Assembly: GCA_043381765.1 (NCBI GenBank)
Contig: JBHJMP010000986.1
Coordinates: 1 to 27,776, forward strand
From: Collodictyon triciliatum
Lineage: Eukaryota > CRuMs
Length of the DNA: 27,776 nt
Reading direction: 5' to 3'
Notes under the pieces: generated by a model
Told to the model about the DNA's origin: nothing
Databases searched by the model: none
What the model saw: only the letters and a program-made list of their open reading frames with translations
Made by a program: the position numbers and the translations under genes
Shown: positions 11,709-21,634 of the stretch, piece by piece
Position numbering within the stretch: the stretch's first letter is position 1
Layout of the letters: each line of letters begins with the position of its first letter

Positions 11709-12587
11709 TGAGAACTGCTATTTAGTAGCCCACTTAATCTTTCCCCCATAACATCATTCCCTCTGTTTCTTATTTTCTCGCTTTCTCGCTTACTCACTTT
11801 CTCGCTTTCTCGCTTTCTCTTTGGCAATATATAGCTGGATTAAAGAAACTTTCATGAAGAAATGAAATATTGCTGTATGTGATTGTGATTCCATCAAAGT
11901 CATTTACAAAATAACACTATACCCCTTCCTCTTTTTTTAACTTTTTCTTTTTCTTTTTCTTTTCCTTTTTCTTTTTCTTTTTCTTTTTCTTTTTCTTTTT
12001 CTTTTTCTTTTTCTTTTTCTTTTTCTTTTTCTTTTTCTTTTTCTTTTTCTTTTTCTTTTTCTTTTTCTTTGAACCATTACCCCTCTGCCGAAATGGATTA
12101 AAATTGGAAAGAAATAAAAGACCACCAAGTATCTAATGGATGGAGATTCTCTGATGGTTTTTTTTTTAAAAAAAAAAATGTCGAGGAAAAGTATGTTGGG
12201 GCGCGGTGGGTGCTTCGCGGGTGTAGGGAATAATCTCATTATGTGTATTGTCAAGGGGTGGGGATGAAAGCACTCTATTCTTCTACATTATTCGTATAAT
12301 GGGGTGCGCTATCTATTCTCCTGTTTGTGCAAACCGATGAGGCGGAGCGGGATACTATCTGATTGGGCTCCTAATATCTTTGCTATCTTCCTAGGCCAAT
12401 CGTGTCAGAGCCCGCGTGATGTCTGTTATATTTTGCGGCGAGAGAATGCAGATGCGGAAATATAGAGAATTACATTTATGGAATTTATAATATAATTTAT
12501 AAAGTTCTATTTTTTCATTTAATAATTATTATATATAAAATAAAATATATTATCATAAATATATAATAAATTAGCGCCGACGTACAT
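11709..12587. other. 3' flank of the EF-hand gene with a TTTTTC array; no gene seen
   Basis: After the TAA at 11706-11708 come CTTTCTCG-type short repeats (about 11771-11820) and a long TTTTTC array (about 11937-12071). A T10-A11 palindrome is at 12158-12178, and a very AT-rich stretch at about 12470-12575. No supported exon was found on either strand. Confidence 0.7.
11937..12071 (+). repeat. (TTTTTC)n microsatellite
   Basis: A nearly perfect hexanucleotide array of about 22 copies, starting about 230 nt after the EF-hand gene stop. It creates a spurious Arg/Lys frame on the minus strand. Confidence 0.95.
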
Positions 12588-12870
12588 TTGGTGGAGCAAA
12601 AAGGGCTGGCCAGAAGGAGACAAAAACCCAATCCGTACAGTGCGGCCTTTCTGGGGAATTTCTTAAAGCAACATCCTCCAGAAAAGTATTTCCCATATAA
12701 AGAAGTAAATAACGAAGGGGATTTAGGAGATTCCCATGAATATTGGAATTGCCAAAGAATATTTCCTTAATGGGATTCATTTCTGCTAAGAAAAGGCCAT
12801 ATGTAGACAATGTCGACAGGTGATGACGTGGAATTTGTAAGCAAATGGCGGGAACTTCGGGTAATTTGCG
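12588..12870. other. Upstream region of the cyclin gene, no assigned gene
   Basis: A minus-strand frame of 114 codons (12915-12571) and a plus-strand frame of 60 codons (12588-12770) overlap here. Neither shows a domain, membrane segment or splice pattern I can recognise. The region most likely holds the cyclin promoter. Confidence 0.4.
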
Positions 12871-12880
12871 AGTATATATA
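12871..12880 (+). promoter_or_regulatory. TATA-box-like element of the cyclin gene
   Basis: The sequence AGTATATATA followed by GTGG lies about 255 nt before the cyclin ATG at 13135. It stands out in a stretch of mixed composition. The distance implies a 5' leader of about 200 nt. Confidence 0.5.
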
Positions 12881-13088
12881 GTGGAAAGTGCGAACGTCCC
12901 CAAAATGTGTGCCATTAGTCAATATCCACTCACAACAGACGCGAACAATCAAGAAAGCGCAAGTGACGCCCAACAAGGAGGGAAAACACCAACACAAGCA
13001 AAAACCGCCCGGCGAAACGAGGCGCTAGGGAAATGAGACAGGATACGGAGGGGATAGAGAGGGAGAGACAGGGTACGTGCCAGAGGAA

Positions 13089-13211
13089 ATGAGTGGGACT
13101 AACGCTCCTCCTTCAGCATACCACCAAGGAAAAGATGGAGACAGCACCGAGCAAAATGAGCCGCAGCGAGATACATGCCGACATAGCCGAGTACCTGCGC
13201 CTAGTAAGTGA
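13089..13211 (+). promoter_or_regulatory. Upstream ORF overlapping the cyclin start
   Basis: An ATG at 13089 opens a 40-codon frame beginning MSGTNAPPSAYHQ and ending at the TGA at 13209-13211. It overlaps the first 77 nt of the cyclin coding region in another frame, so ribosomes using it would bypass the cyclin ATG at 13135. It could repress translation unless it is skipped or removed by splicing; a GTACGT donor-like site at 13074 and a CCTTCAG acceptor-like site ending at 13115 flank the uORF ATG. Confidence 0.45.
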
Positions 13212-13815
13212 GCAGCAAGAACAGCAGCAGCAGCAGCAACAGCAACAACAAAGCAACAAACGGGCCCGAGCAGAGACGCCCGAGACAGATGCGCAAGACA
13301 TGAGCAAAGCAGGGAGCGACAAACACAAGGACGCCAGAACAGACAGCAGGAGCGACCAAAGCGGAGCGGACGAGGAAAGGGAAAGTGCAGAGGAGACTGC
13401 GGCGTGGGCGAGTGCAGCCGTGCCGCGCAGCGTGGCGGAGCTTCTGCAGCGGATGCGGACGTACGGGATTGTGGAGGACTACTGCGTGTACGGCGGGCTG
13501 CTGCTGCTCCACCGGTTCCTGCAGGCACGGCGCTGCGCACTGACTCCGCACACCGTCCGCCCGCTCTTCCTTGTCGCCGTCCTCCTTGCCACAAAGTTCC
13601 TCGACGACGTCACCTACAACTCGGCCACCTTTGCGTCCATGGCCGACATCCAACTCGTCCTCCTCAACGCCCTCGAAGCCCGCTTCCTCCGCGCCCTCCG
13701 CTTCAACTGCTGCCTCGCCCTCCCCCACCTCCTCGCCGTCGCCCGCCATGTCCACGCCGCCGTCCGCCCGCCACAACCACAACCACAGCCACAGGCCGCC
13801 CCTCTCTCTGTCTGA
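13135..13815 (+). CDS. PHO80-like (Pcl-type) cyclin
   Basis: Cyclins of the PHO80 family bind and activate a Pho85/Cdk5-type kinase in phosphate or cell-cycle control. This intronless frame of 226 residues has a disordered head with a poly-Gln tract (13213-13254), a charged Ser/Glu/Asp segment and then a PHO80-type cyclin box from about residue 97 to 205. Diagnostic stretches are YGGLLLLHRFLQ, TVRPLFLVAVLLATKFLDD, TYNSATFASMADI and NALEARFLRALRFN. A short Pro/Gln tail closes it. The ATG at 13135 was chosen because the frame further upstream begins with GTG only; the Met at 13156 is a second option. The gene is much richer in G+C than its neighbours and uses many C-ending codons. Confidence 0.9.
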   Translation: METAPSKMSRSEIHADIAEYLRLVSEQQEQQQQQQQQQQSNKRARAETPETDAQDMSKAGSDKHKDARTDSRSDQSGADEERESAEETAAWASAAVPRSVAELLQRMRTYGIVEDYCVYGGLLLLHRFLQARRCALTPHTVRPLFLVAVLLATKFLDDVTYNSATFASMADIQLVLLNALEARFLRALRFNCCLALPHLLAVARHVHAAVRPPQPQPQPQAAPLSV

Positions 13816-14360
13816 CTCTCCTCTCGTGTCCATGTATATCTCCTCTCGTGTCCATGAGTTATTCCCTCCCCTTTCTATATATCTATACTTGTCTGACCCT
13901 CTCGCTTTCAGTTTCTACTAATACCTCTCTCTCTACCTCTCTCTACCTCTCTCTCCCTCTCTCTCCCACTTCCCTGTCATTAAACTGCTCGCGTTTACCC
14001 CTCGCTCTTTGCTACGCGTGATTTTATGTCGGGCACTGTCATTTGTCCCTGGATCGCTCTCATGCCAATATCACAAATACAAAAAACAAAAATCACAAAT
14101 AAAAAAAATGCTCGAGTGGCGCTGCCAATTATTTCCGCTTTGGGCGATTGCAGCACAACTCTATTGCACTTAATGTACTCTGTTTCACGGACTTATTTTC
14201 TGTGTATTTTATTGTTCTGCAATACATCTGTTAGAGAAATACGATATACACGTATATATTCCAAAGATAGCCACATCATTTTTGGATAATGAACATTTAT
14301 TGGCACACCCACAATGATATAATTCTTCCCTGCTCATCCTATGTCACAGCTAATATAGCA
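13816..14360. other. Region between the cyclin and the minus-strand candidate; no gene seen
   Basis: Pyrimidine-rich CTCTCTACCT-type repeats follow the cyclin stop (about 13926-13970). After about 14060 the sequence is AT-rich. On the minus strand AATAAA (plus 14296-14301) lies about 60 nt after the stop of the candidate gene at 14361. Plus-strand frames here are short and featureless. Confidence 0.55.
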
Positions 14361-15188
14361 TCATCGTAGCGGTTCATCATTCTTTAAAATTGTACGATTC
14401 TGGAAAACTAATGTGGAAATATCAACATCACCAATTTTTGAGAAGTCAAGACGGTCGCAGCCTCTGGATATATATTCCGGATTCTTATTATCGGATGTTC
14501 AGGGATGCAAAATGATATGGACATTCCACCACCCGACGTTTACATTCGAACCGCAAAGGGCTTCGATTCTTTGAATCCTCCTGTCGGATGGGATACACGT
14601 CGCTTCGAAAGCATAAAATATCATGTCGCCAGGACTTTGATCAGGAGTTCTGTATATTGCAGCATATCAGTCTCGAAAAGAGGGAAAGCTCTTGGTCAGA
14701 ACAAGAACAAGAAAAGAAAAAGAGAAGAGAAGAAAAGAAAAAGAGAAAAGAAAAAAAGAAGAAAAGAAAAAGAGAAGAAAAGAAAAAGAAAAAGAAAAAG
14801 AAAAAGAAAAAGAAAAAGAAAAGAGAAAAAAGAAAAGAGAAGAAAAGAAAAGAAAAAAGAAAAGAAAAAGAAAAAGAAAAGAAAAAGAAAAGAAAAAGAA
14901 AAAGAAAAGAAAAAGAAAAAGAAAAGAAAAAGAAAAAGAAAAAAGAAAAAAGAAAAATGAAAATGAAACAGAAAATGAAAAAGAAAAAAGAAAAAACGGA
15001 AGGAATTGGCCAAAGAGCAAGACACGTCCCGATAGTTCAGACCAAAACAGACCAATTCTTGGATCAGAATGGGATGAAGCCAGAAACACATCTTCGCTCA
15101 GTCTCTTACCCAGCCACACTGTCCTTCTCACAATCCGTACCCAATGCCATCAAACGCCTTCCCATCCTCGGCTTTTGGCAAAGTCTAA
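14361..15188 (-). CDS. Candidate minus-strand gene of unknown function (partial)
   Basis: Three exons fit by phase on the minus strand. The first runs from about 15188 to 15112 (RFRLCQKPRMGRRLMALG...SVAG), after CTCCTAG and before GTAAGA. The second, 14649-14544, lies between ATATACAG and GTAAAC and reads TPDQSPGDMIFYAF...ALCGSN. The third, 14399-14361, is NRTILKNDEPLR then TGA. The purine-rich array at 14699-14998 falls inside the first intron, where it is a polypyrimidine tract on this strand, as in other introns of the window. AATAAA follows the stop. I recognise no domain, and the 5' part is not found. Competing plus-strand frames run through the purine repeat. Confidence 0.35.
14699..14998 (-). 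repeat. GAAAAA/GAAAAG array (polypyrimidine on the minus strand)
   Basis: About 300 nt of purine-only sequence mixing GAAAAA, GAAAAG and GAAAAAAG units. It keeps several frames open on both strands as Lys/Glu/Arg or Phe/Ser/Leu, which is not evidence for coding. Confidence 0.93.
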
Positions 15189-15196
15189 ATCTCTAG

Positions 15197-15867
15197 GAGT
15201 CATCCAATCTAATAAGAAAAAAAGAAAAAGAAAAAGAAAAAGAAAAAGAAAAGAAAAAGAAAAAGAAAAAGAAAAAGAAAAAGAAAAAGAAAAAAAAGTT
15301 AAGGGTCTTTAATTGTCGTTTATCGGTCTGCCTGTTGCGTTGTACATTCATTTGCTGCATACGTTTGACACGTTGGATGACGACAAGATTTCTCGAAAGA
15401 ACTCACATGACTAACAAATGCATACAAGACAAAGGCTGTGCCGTCAGTGTGACACGAAGTGATGCTTTCCTTTCCTTTCCTTTCCTTTCCTTTCCTTTCC
15501 TTTCCTTTCCTTTCCTTTCCTTTCTCCTCTGTTCTATTGACGAATCCATGCGCACTGCATATCCCTCAACCTTCCATTTAACCTCCCACACGTGGACTCT
15601 ATGAAACTCTCCCAACGTCCTTCTTCATATTCTGTCTGCACTCTTCTTTCTTCTGCAATTAATACTGTCATTCCTTTCGGTCAGACTTTTTTGTGACTCG
15701 GTCTCGTGTCTTTCAGTTCCTGCATTCACACACATATACACATATACATATATATCCGCATATACTCTACTTTGTATTCGCAGGCGTGCATATATGCAAG
15801 TTTACATATATATACATATCATATATGTAAATTATAAACCCTTAAATCACGACTAGGAGTCAAAACG
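15197..15867. other. Repeat-rich spacer before the G-alpha-like gene
   Basis: It contains a GAAAAA array (about 15217-15297), a TTTCC pentamer array (about 15470-15523) and TA/CATA-rich sequence (about 15728-15835). Minus-strand frames such as RVKRMQQMNVQRN near 15320-15390 could be extra exons of the candidate gene to the left, but no phase-consistent join was found. Confidence 0.5.
15470..15523 (+). repeat. (TTTCC)n pentanucleotide array
   Basis: About ten copies of CTTTC/TTTCC in tandem, nearly perfect. Confidence 0.92.
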
Positions 15868-18800
15868 ATGCATACTACTCGAACGCTCAAGCCTGGCTCA
15901 GCTCCAAATCCCACTCTGCAGCCGCAAACACCGATACCCCGACTCTGCACGACAATGTCGGACGATGAAGAACACGGTACGCACTTTGCTTGCCCGATAT
16001 TTCTCTCTGATATGGAATTGTTCATATTATATAGAATTATACATTATCATTATCATTCTTTATCTTAGTCTTTTTTCTTTTTTCCTTTTTCTTTTTTCTT
16101 TTGTCTTTTGCCTTTTTTCTTTTTTCTTTTTTCTTTTGTCTCTTTTCTGTGCGGCTAACCCACGTCTTTGCCTGCCACTGTTTGTGTCGCAATGTGACCA
16201 CAACGTCCTGTCCTTTGTCCTTTTTATACCGCACCAGCGAATATATTTACTTCTATTTATATGATAGGCTCAAAGACCTTTTGTAAAATACCACTCAATC
16301 CAACCCTTTTTTCCCCACACAATCCGCCAACTTCGTTGTGTATGAAAAACATCAACAACAGAAGACGTTGAGGCATCGGTATGTCCTTTAATGGCGTTCT
16401 CTGAATCATTTACCAATTCTTCGGGTCTTATCTTCTCTTTCTTTGGTGTGTAAATTGTATATACATAATATTATGTGCTTATCTCTAATCGTTTACCAAA
16501 GGTTCAAGCCCTTTCGCGGAGATCGAGTGTTGGGGGGCTCTTTAGCAAGTTTGCCGGGTTCAAACCAACAGAGTACCGATTAATATCAAAACCATTCTCG
16601 ACAAATCCAATCATCTTCTTGCTTTATTATATTCCTCCGGTATTGTCTGAATAGTATGAGTGAATAAAAAAACATTATGTTTTTTTTTTTTTTAAAAAAA
16701 ATAAGATGGCTCGTTTTTCTTCGTGAGCTCTGTATGATTACTCTTCATTTTCTTACTCAAATTCATCCATATCATTCATAGAAAAAAGACCAGTCTTGGA
16801 TGTCTCACATTAGCCGATCCTTGTGCGAGAGCAAAAGTATAGACCCATTCACTGTTCTCTCCTCGCTTTTTCATTCATAATTGCTACAAACAGAAGTTGA
16901 TTATCACATATGGGCCATCCTTTTTTTTCTTACTCTTTTCTTTTTTTCTTTTTTAATTTTTTTAGAACAATCCCGTTTCACTTATGCCATTATTATATCA
17001 TATATGATATGCAATTCAATACGTCCCTTTTCTTCCTACGTCATCCCTCTTCCATTTTCTTTACAATAATATGGTGAAAGGCATCGACTCGAATTCCTTC
17101 AGTTTTAATATTTCTGTGCAATATGTGGACAGGAATTATCAAGATACTCAATTATAATCTCTTTGAAATATTAGAGAATAGACGATGGGTGCATCATCGC
17201 ATCATTTATGGACCCATGTAATCCTGAGTGTTGCAAGGAAATCATGTCCCGTCTTCCGAAAGCCGTCGAACAAGAAGCTGCCGATGGGGTTGCTCATTGG
17301 ATTTTATTAGGTTTCTTGCTGATTTTTTCCACTTTTATCAAAATATTAAGAAAATATTCATTTTGGATAGGATACAATGATTTCCATGCGAGTGAAAGAA
17401 TCCTTATTCCCCGAAAATAAGATTATGCTTCAATTCTAGTGCTACACGTAAATCCTATTTGGTCGAGATTATCTCATGACTCAGTCACCCATACATCTAG
17501 GCTCCCATCAGAGATTCCATTTGTTGAATGAGTTCAAGAAACTAGCTTTCTATCCTGAGCCTCTGCGTGCTCCCTACACACTGGTTGTACACAAGTTTGT
17601 TGATTATTATTATTATTTTTTTACGAAATCTTTTCTTATATTGAACTTTCGATATAAAAACTAAATCAACTTTAGAAACCCTAGTATTCATCTAGATTGA
17701 GTTTATTATCAAATATCCTGTTTCGGCATAGGGGTCATTAAAATCATCAAACTGAATCGTCCATTACAATCTAGGTACTTATTCAAGGGCATAAAAACAG
17801 CACTTGAGTATATCAAGGTTAATCCGAAATCGTTGAAGAATGCTGCTGATTTGGTATAGTTCATATTTCCGTCGCCTTTATAGAATCTGCGTTTTTTTTC
17901 TTTTACATAAAAACAAAAATAAAAAATGTCCAGAATATTTGAGCACCCTATAATCCTTTTCCGATCTACCCGCATTTAGTACTATATTTGAATAATCATT
18001 TATATTTTTTTTGGAAACCTATCAGTACAACATCAAAATGTAATATCGCCCCTACTTGTAAATAACGGAATGGGCTTTATAACCCAGTAGCTTCTCCCTC
18101 CTTGTGCTAACTGAAAATTGCAATACTTATCAGGCAAAATACACATCTGTATTTAAGAAACTTGGGGACATTCAATCTCTGTCCTCATATGAGGCCAAGA
18201 AGGCTCCTGAGGATGCACGTTCCATTATCTTAAACCCAACGGCCCAGGCGGTACTAACAGAAGCTCATTCTCTCTTACTGAGCCCCGACTTTCACTCTGC
18301 GCTTCTTCGTTCTGTTCGAGAGCCGGATGCTTCGGCGATTATGGGGTAAAGTTGATTTACAAAAGTATCTATATACTTTGCGATGGCTTTTCTAATTTCG
18401 CCAATATATTTCCAGTTTCTACTCTACTATTCGCATTATCTTTCAGTTTGAAATTCATTTAACTACGTTTATCTATTTTTTTAAATGAATTAGTAGCCAC
18501 TGTGTATTGTCCTTTTTTTTTTTTTAAAAAAAAAAACAAAAACAAAAACAAAACACATAAACTCAATACAGATTTCTCAAATCGATACCCCGGATACTGA
18601 GCTCGTCTTACATTCCCTCGGAGGCAGACATACGTAGCATCCCACCAAATTCTAATTCTTCGTCAAAGTTCTGGACTGTCCCATTCAACACGTCATGTCG
18701 GAAGTATAGGTATGTAAATAAAACACATGGATGGGTGATTCCAAGTTTCTCCATATTACTCTTTTTTTGGCGTTTCTTGTAAATTTGTCAATAAAAATCC

Positions 18801-20733
18801 TTCTTATCTGTTGTGTTTTCTGCCTGGTATACCCCAAAAGCTTGGCGATTATATTGCCAAGATATTATAGACATACTTTTGCATGCTAAATATGGATATA
18901 CCTTACCTTTTTCTAAAATACCATCACGCAACTAGGGTTATCGACATGGGTTCCATCGAGTCGAATACATATAGCCTTATCTCCAAACTTCGCAAAACGG
19001 CGCAAATGATTGTATTCTACGTGGATTTAATGGAGTTTGTTGAATATATTTCCCTATTAAATAGATGGTGTCACGCTCATTTGTTTGTATCAATTTGTGC
19101 AGTTACTCACGCACCACCGGAGGAAGAAATAACCTAGAGTTGCTGTTCGATGTCTTTGAACATCTTTGTTGGTAAGTTGTCTTTTTGAATAATCCATACT
19201 TTTAGTTAAATATCTGGTTTTGTGATATGGTTAAATTCAATCTTTATATTTTTATTTGGTGATGCCAAAATGAGGCGTACGAAAAAAAAAAGATGAATTC
19301 CTTTCACAATCAGCCAGTCTCTTTTCTGTATCATTTATATATATATATATTAATATTAAGACAATTAACGATAGTCGACTCCAAATAAACCCTCATTATA
19401 TTCTACCCAAAAAGCAATACCACACCCCTGAGATACATAACACTGAACCACTTTGATTGATTGTTTAGGAATGTTAAGAAAATGGGTGAAAGTCCGGGTC
19501 TTGCTGGTGAAATGGTATCTTTTTTTTTTATGAACAATTCAGCTTCATGTAATTGTAGCCATTCAGTTATATTTGACGAAAGAAAAAAAAAAGTAAAATA
19601 ATTAAACCGATTCACTCGATGGGTCTTAAATATTGCTTTCACTAAATCTAATCTAATTTGCTTGTGTGCCTGTTACGCAAATAATCACCAAAGAATCAAG
19701 GTTTTTTATTTTTCAAAAGACAAAAACTACCAATATCTACAAAATAATTTTAATAACCTAATCCATTTATTTTATTCTGTTCGGAAATGATTATGTTTGG
19801 TTTGACACTTTGTCATACCTCCTTTTGCTTTTTCTAGTCTTCATTATATTTCTAAAATATTTTCTCTGTTATCACTACTATATATATATATATATATATT
19901 AAAAAAAAAAAAAAGACTCAACGACCTTGAACTTAGCGCCTCCATCCATTTCTCCACTGCCCTCCCCTACATCGCCTCTCAGCATGGAGAGAACAACACA
20001 AACAAAGTATCGGACATTGCCACCCATTATAATCGTCTTGGACTCTATCGAGAAGGTGGAGTGTCACCTACCATCACGACCTTTTCGTAGCGCATTTCCT
20101 GATTTTATCGGTTTGTTTTCGTTTCATTGGTTGCACCTACAACACTTTTATTTTAATTTTAATACATACATTTGATATCTATGCAATTCGATGCAAAATT
20201 TTAAGCTACACATCTTTCTGCTGTGAAAGTCTTTTTGTCCTGCACTCTCCAAAACATATGGATGGGTATCCAGTCTGAAGGCGGTTTAAATTACAAATTA
20301 AAATACACTTAGGCCCACGCGAGGATATCAACACAGTGCTTCACTTTGTGGAAGCTCGCTTTATGGTTATTTCCAAGGGTGACTCCATGTTTAGACAAGT
20401 CAAGTGGGTGGCCCATACAAATCATTTTGATATAATTTCTATTTACACTAAATCTTGAGTGGTTAGAACAAAACAGATATGGTTTTTTTTTAATTAAAAG
20501 CAAAACAACGATGACAAAACACAAGGAAATAATAGTACAAACCACTGAAAACATAAGACAGAAAGAAGTAACACCACTTTATCCATCCACGTATCTATAG
20601 ACATGAGCTGCATTTTGTTCGGACATCCGAGCTGTCGACATCATGCCCCTTATACTCAGGCAGCTCTGAACAGCAATTAGTTTACGAGAGTCTTCGCTCG
20701 CACATAATCGACAAAAGCCAAATAATCTCGTAG
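15868..20733 (+). CDS. Highly divergent G-alpha-like protein lacking nucleotide-binding motifs
   Basis: Exons by phase: 15868-15976 (or start at ATG 15955), 16362-16378, 16502-16572, 16782-16836, an unresolved join, 17182-17310, 17501-17594, 17775-17853, 18134-18345, 18572-18709, 18936-19034, 19103-19171, an unresolved part (19469-19514 and/or 19838-19915), 19916-20055, 20313-20403, 20601-20733. Order and spacing follow heterotrimeric G-alpha: beta1 WILLG, alpha1 LLNEFKKLAF, helical domain, SSSYIPSEADI (family P.YIPt..Di), YRVIDMGS (family DVGGQ), MIVFYVDLMDYS (family FvvaLSdYD), NLELLFDVFEHLCW (family ESl.LFd.icN..W), EDINTVLHFVEARF, and tail VYESLRSHIIDKSQIIS. The P-loop GESGKST is replaced by SHQRFH, two residues shorter. 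Switch I R..TTG is absent. GGQ becomes GSI, and NKxD is not found. GTP binding is therefore unlikely; a scaffold or decoy role is inference. Confidence 0.66.
16362..16378 (+). other. 17-nt microexon of the G-alpha-like gene
   Basis: It lies between ACAACAG and GTATGT and encodes EDVEAS together with the last base of the preceding exon. It converts phase 1 to phase 0, as the next exon at 16502 requires. It sits in the divergent N-terminal extension, so homology gives no help. Confidence 0.5.
16680..16701. repeat. T14-A8 palindrome in an intron
   Basis: A run of T followed directly by a run of A. The same arrangement occurs at 12158-12178 and 18513-18536. Confidence 0.85.
18513..18536. repeat. 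T13-A11 palindrome in an intron
   Basis: It lies in the intron before the 18572-18709 exon of the G-alpha-like gene. It is followed by CAAAAA repeats and then the acceptor at 18571. Confidence 0.85.
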
Positions 20734-21542
20734 ACCAGCGCGTGCCCCTTTTCTCGCCCCTCTCTACTCAGGCGTCTTCCGTCTCCTCTGTCGGTTTCAA
20801 CTCCCTCTTCCCAACCGCACCAGTGCCGCTTCACGTCCCACTGCCGCGGATGCCCGCAGACTCTGGCATTGGATTCGCTCCACGGAGGGGTGTGGCCCAA
20901 TATGTACATAACAGAGATATAAAGCTGCAAAAGATACAGACACCCGCTCCGCTTGTTTGTGCTGTGCTGGACGGTTTTTGATATCGTGATAGAGGACAGC
21001 CTGGCCGATGGAATCACCAGGAAGGAAAGGAGAAGAAAGGAAGCTCTTTTTAAAAGTGTTTTATTAATCAAGATGTGTGACCGCGGTGGCTTCAAGAGTG
21101 TTCCATGTAACAGCTTAAAGAACATGAAATATGGAGGCATGAAACATATATATGAGAAGGACGAGTGTATTTCTTTTTTTTTTTTTTTCTCTCGTGAGGA
21201 TGTTTGGACGTAGTAATTGTCTGAGATACGAATATGATAACATAATTTCGACAAAAGGAAAGATGATGGTGCGATTATTAATAACAAAGGCAATCCGAGT
21301 GGTATTTTTTTTTTCCCCCGCTGGGGGATGCTGACAGGCCGATAATCAGAGCCTGGTTAACCAAAGAGCAATCGGGATGGCAACAAGTATCACTGGGAGC
21401 CTTGTCTCACCCTATTGCCCGAAGTAACCACACCAGATTCGACCAAATAAGATAACTGAAACACAAACATAAATCGGCAGTAAAGAAGCGGAGCGAAAAA
21501 TGAGGCGAAGAGAGGATAACAACAAAAGAGGCAGGGTAGACG

Positions 21543-21633
<91 letters not shown>
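20734..21633. other. Convergent intergenic region between the G-alpha-like and TVP38-like genes
   Basis: Both flanking genes end toward this region. The part at 20740-20990 is richer in G+C and keeps a 79-codon plus-strand frame open (20742-20981, no ATG at its start, Pro/Ser-rich). The opposite strand is also open there (21293-20682). No domain is seen in either. A GA dinucleotide array fills 21547-21632. Confidence 0.5.
21547..21632 (-). repeat. (GA)n dinucleotide array abutting the TVP38-like stop codon
   Basis: About 43 GA copies end only one or two nucleotides from the stop codon of the minus-strand gene (TAG at 21636-21634). On the sense strand its 3' UTR therefore begins with a (TC)n tract. 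Confidence 0.95.

Positions 21634-21634
<1 letters not shown>

Noticed and set aside
11937-12254. Minus-strand frame of about 100 codons, mostly Arg-Lys repeats
   Set aside because: It is a translation of the TTTTTC array and has no other support.
12571-12915. Minus-strand 114-codon frame upstream of the cyclin
   Set aside because: It overlaps the cyclin TATA box and has no splice signals, domain or membrane segment; it is probably chance.
14505-15312. Plus-strand Lys/Glu/Arg-rich frames of 150-206 codons
   Set aside because: Three plus frames and two minus frames are all open because purine-only sequence contains no GA-free stop patterns. The non-repeat flanks show no domain, and a minus-strand splice model explains the region better.
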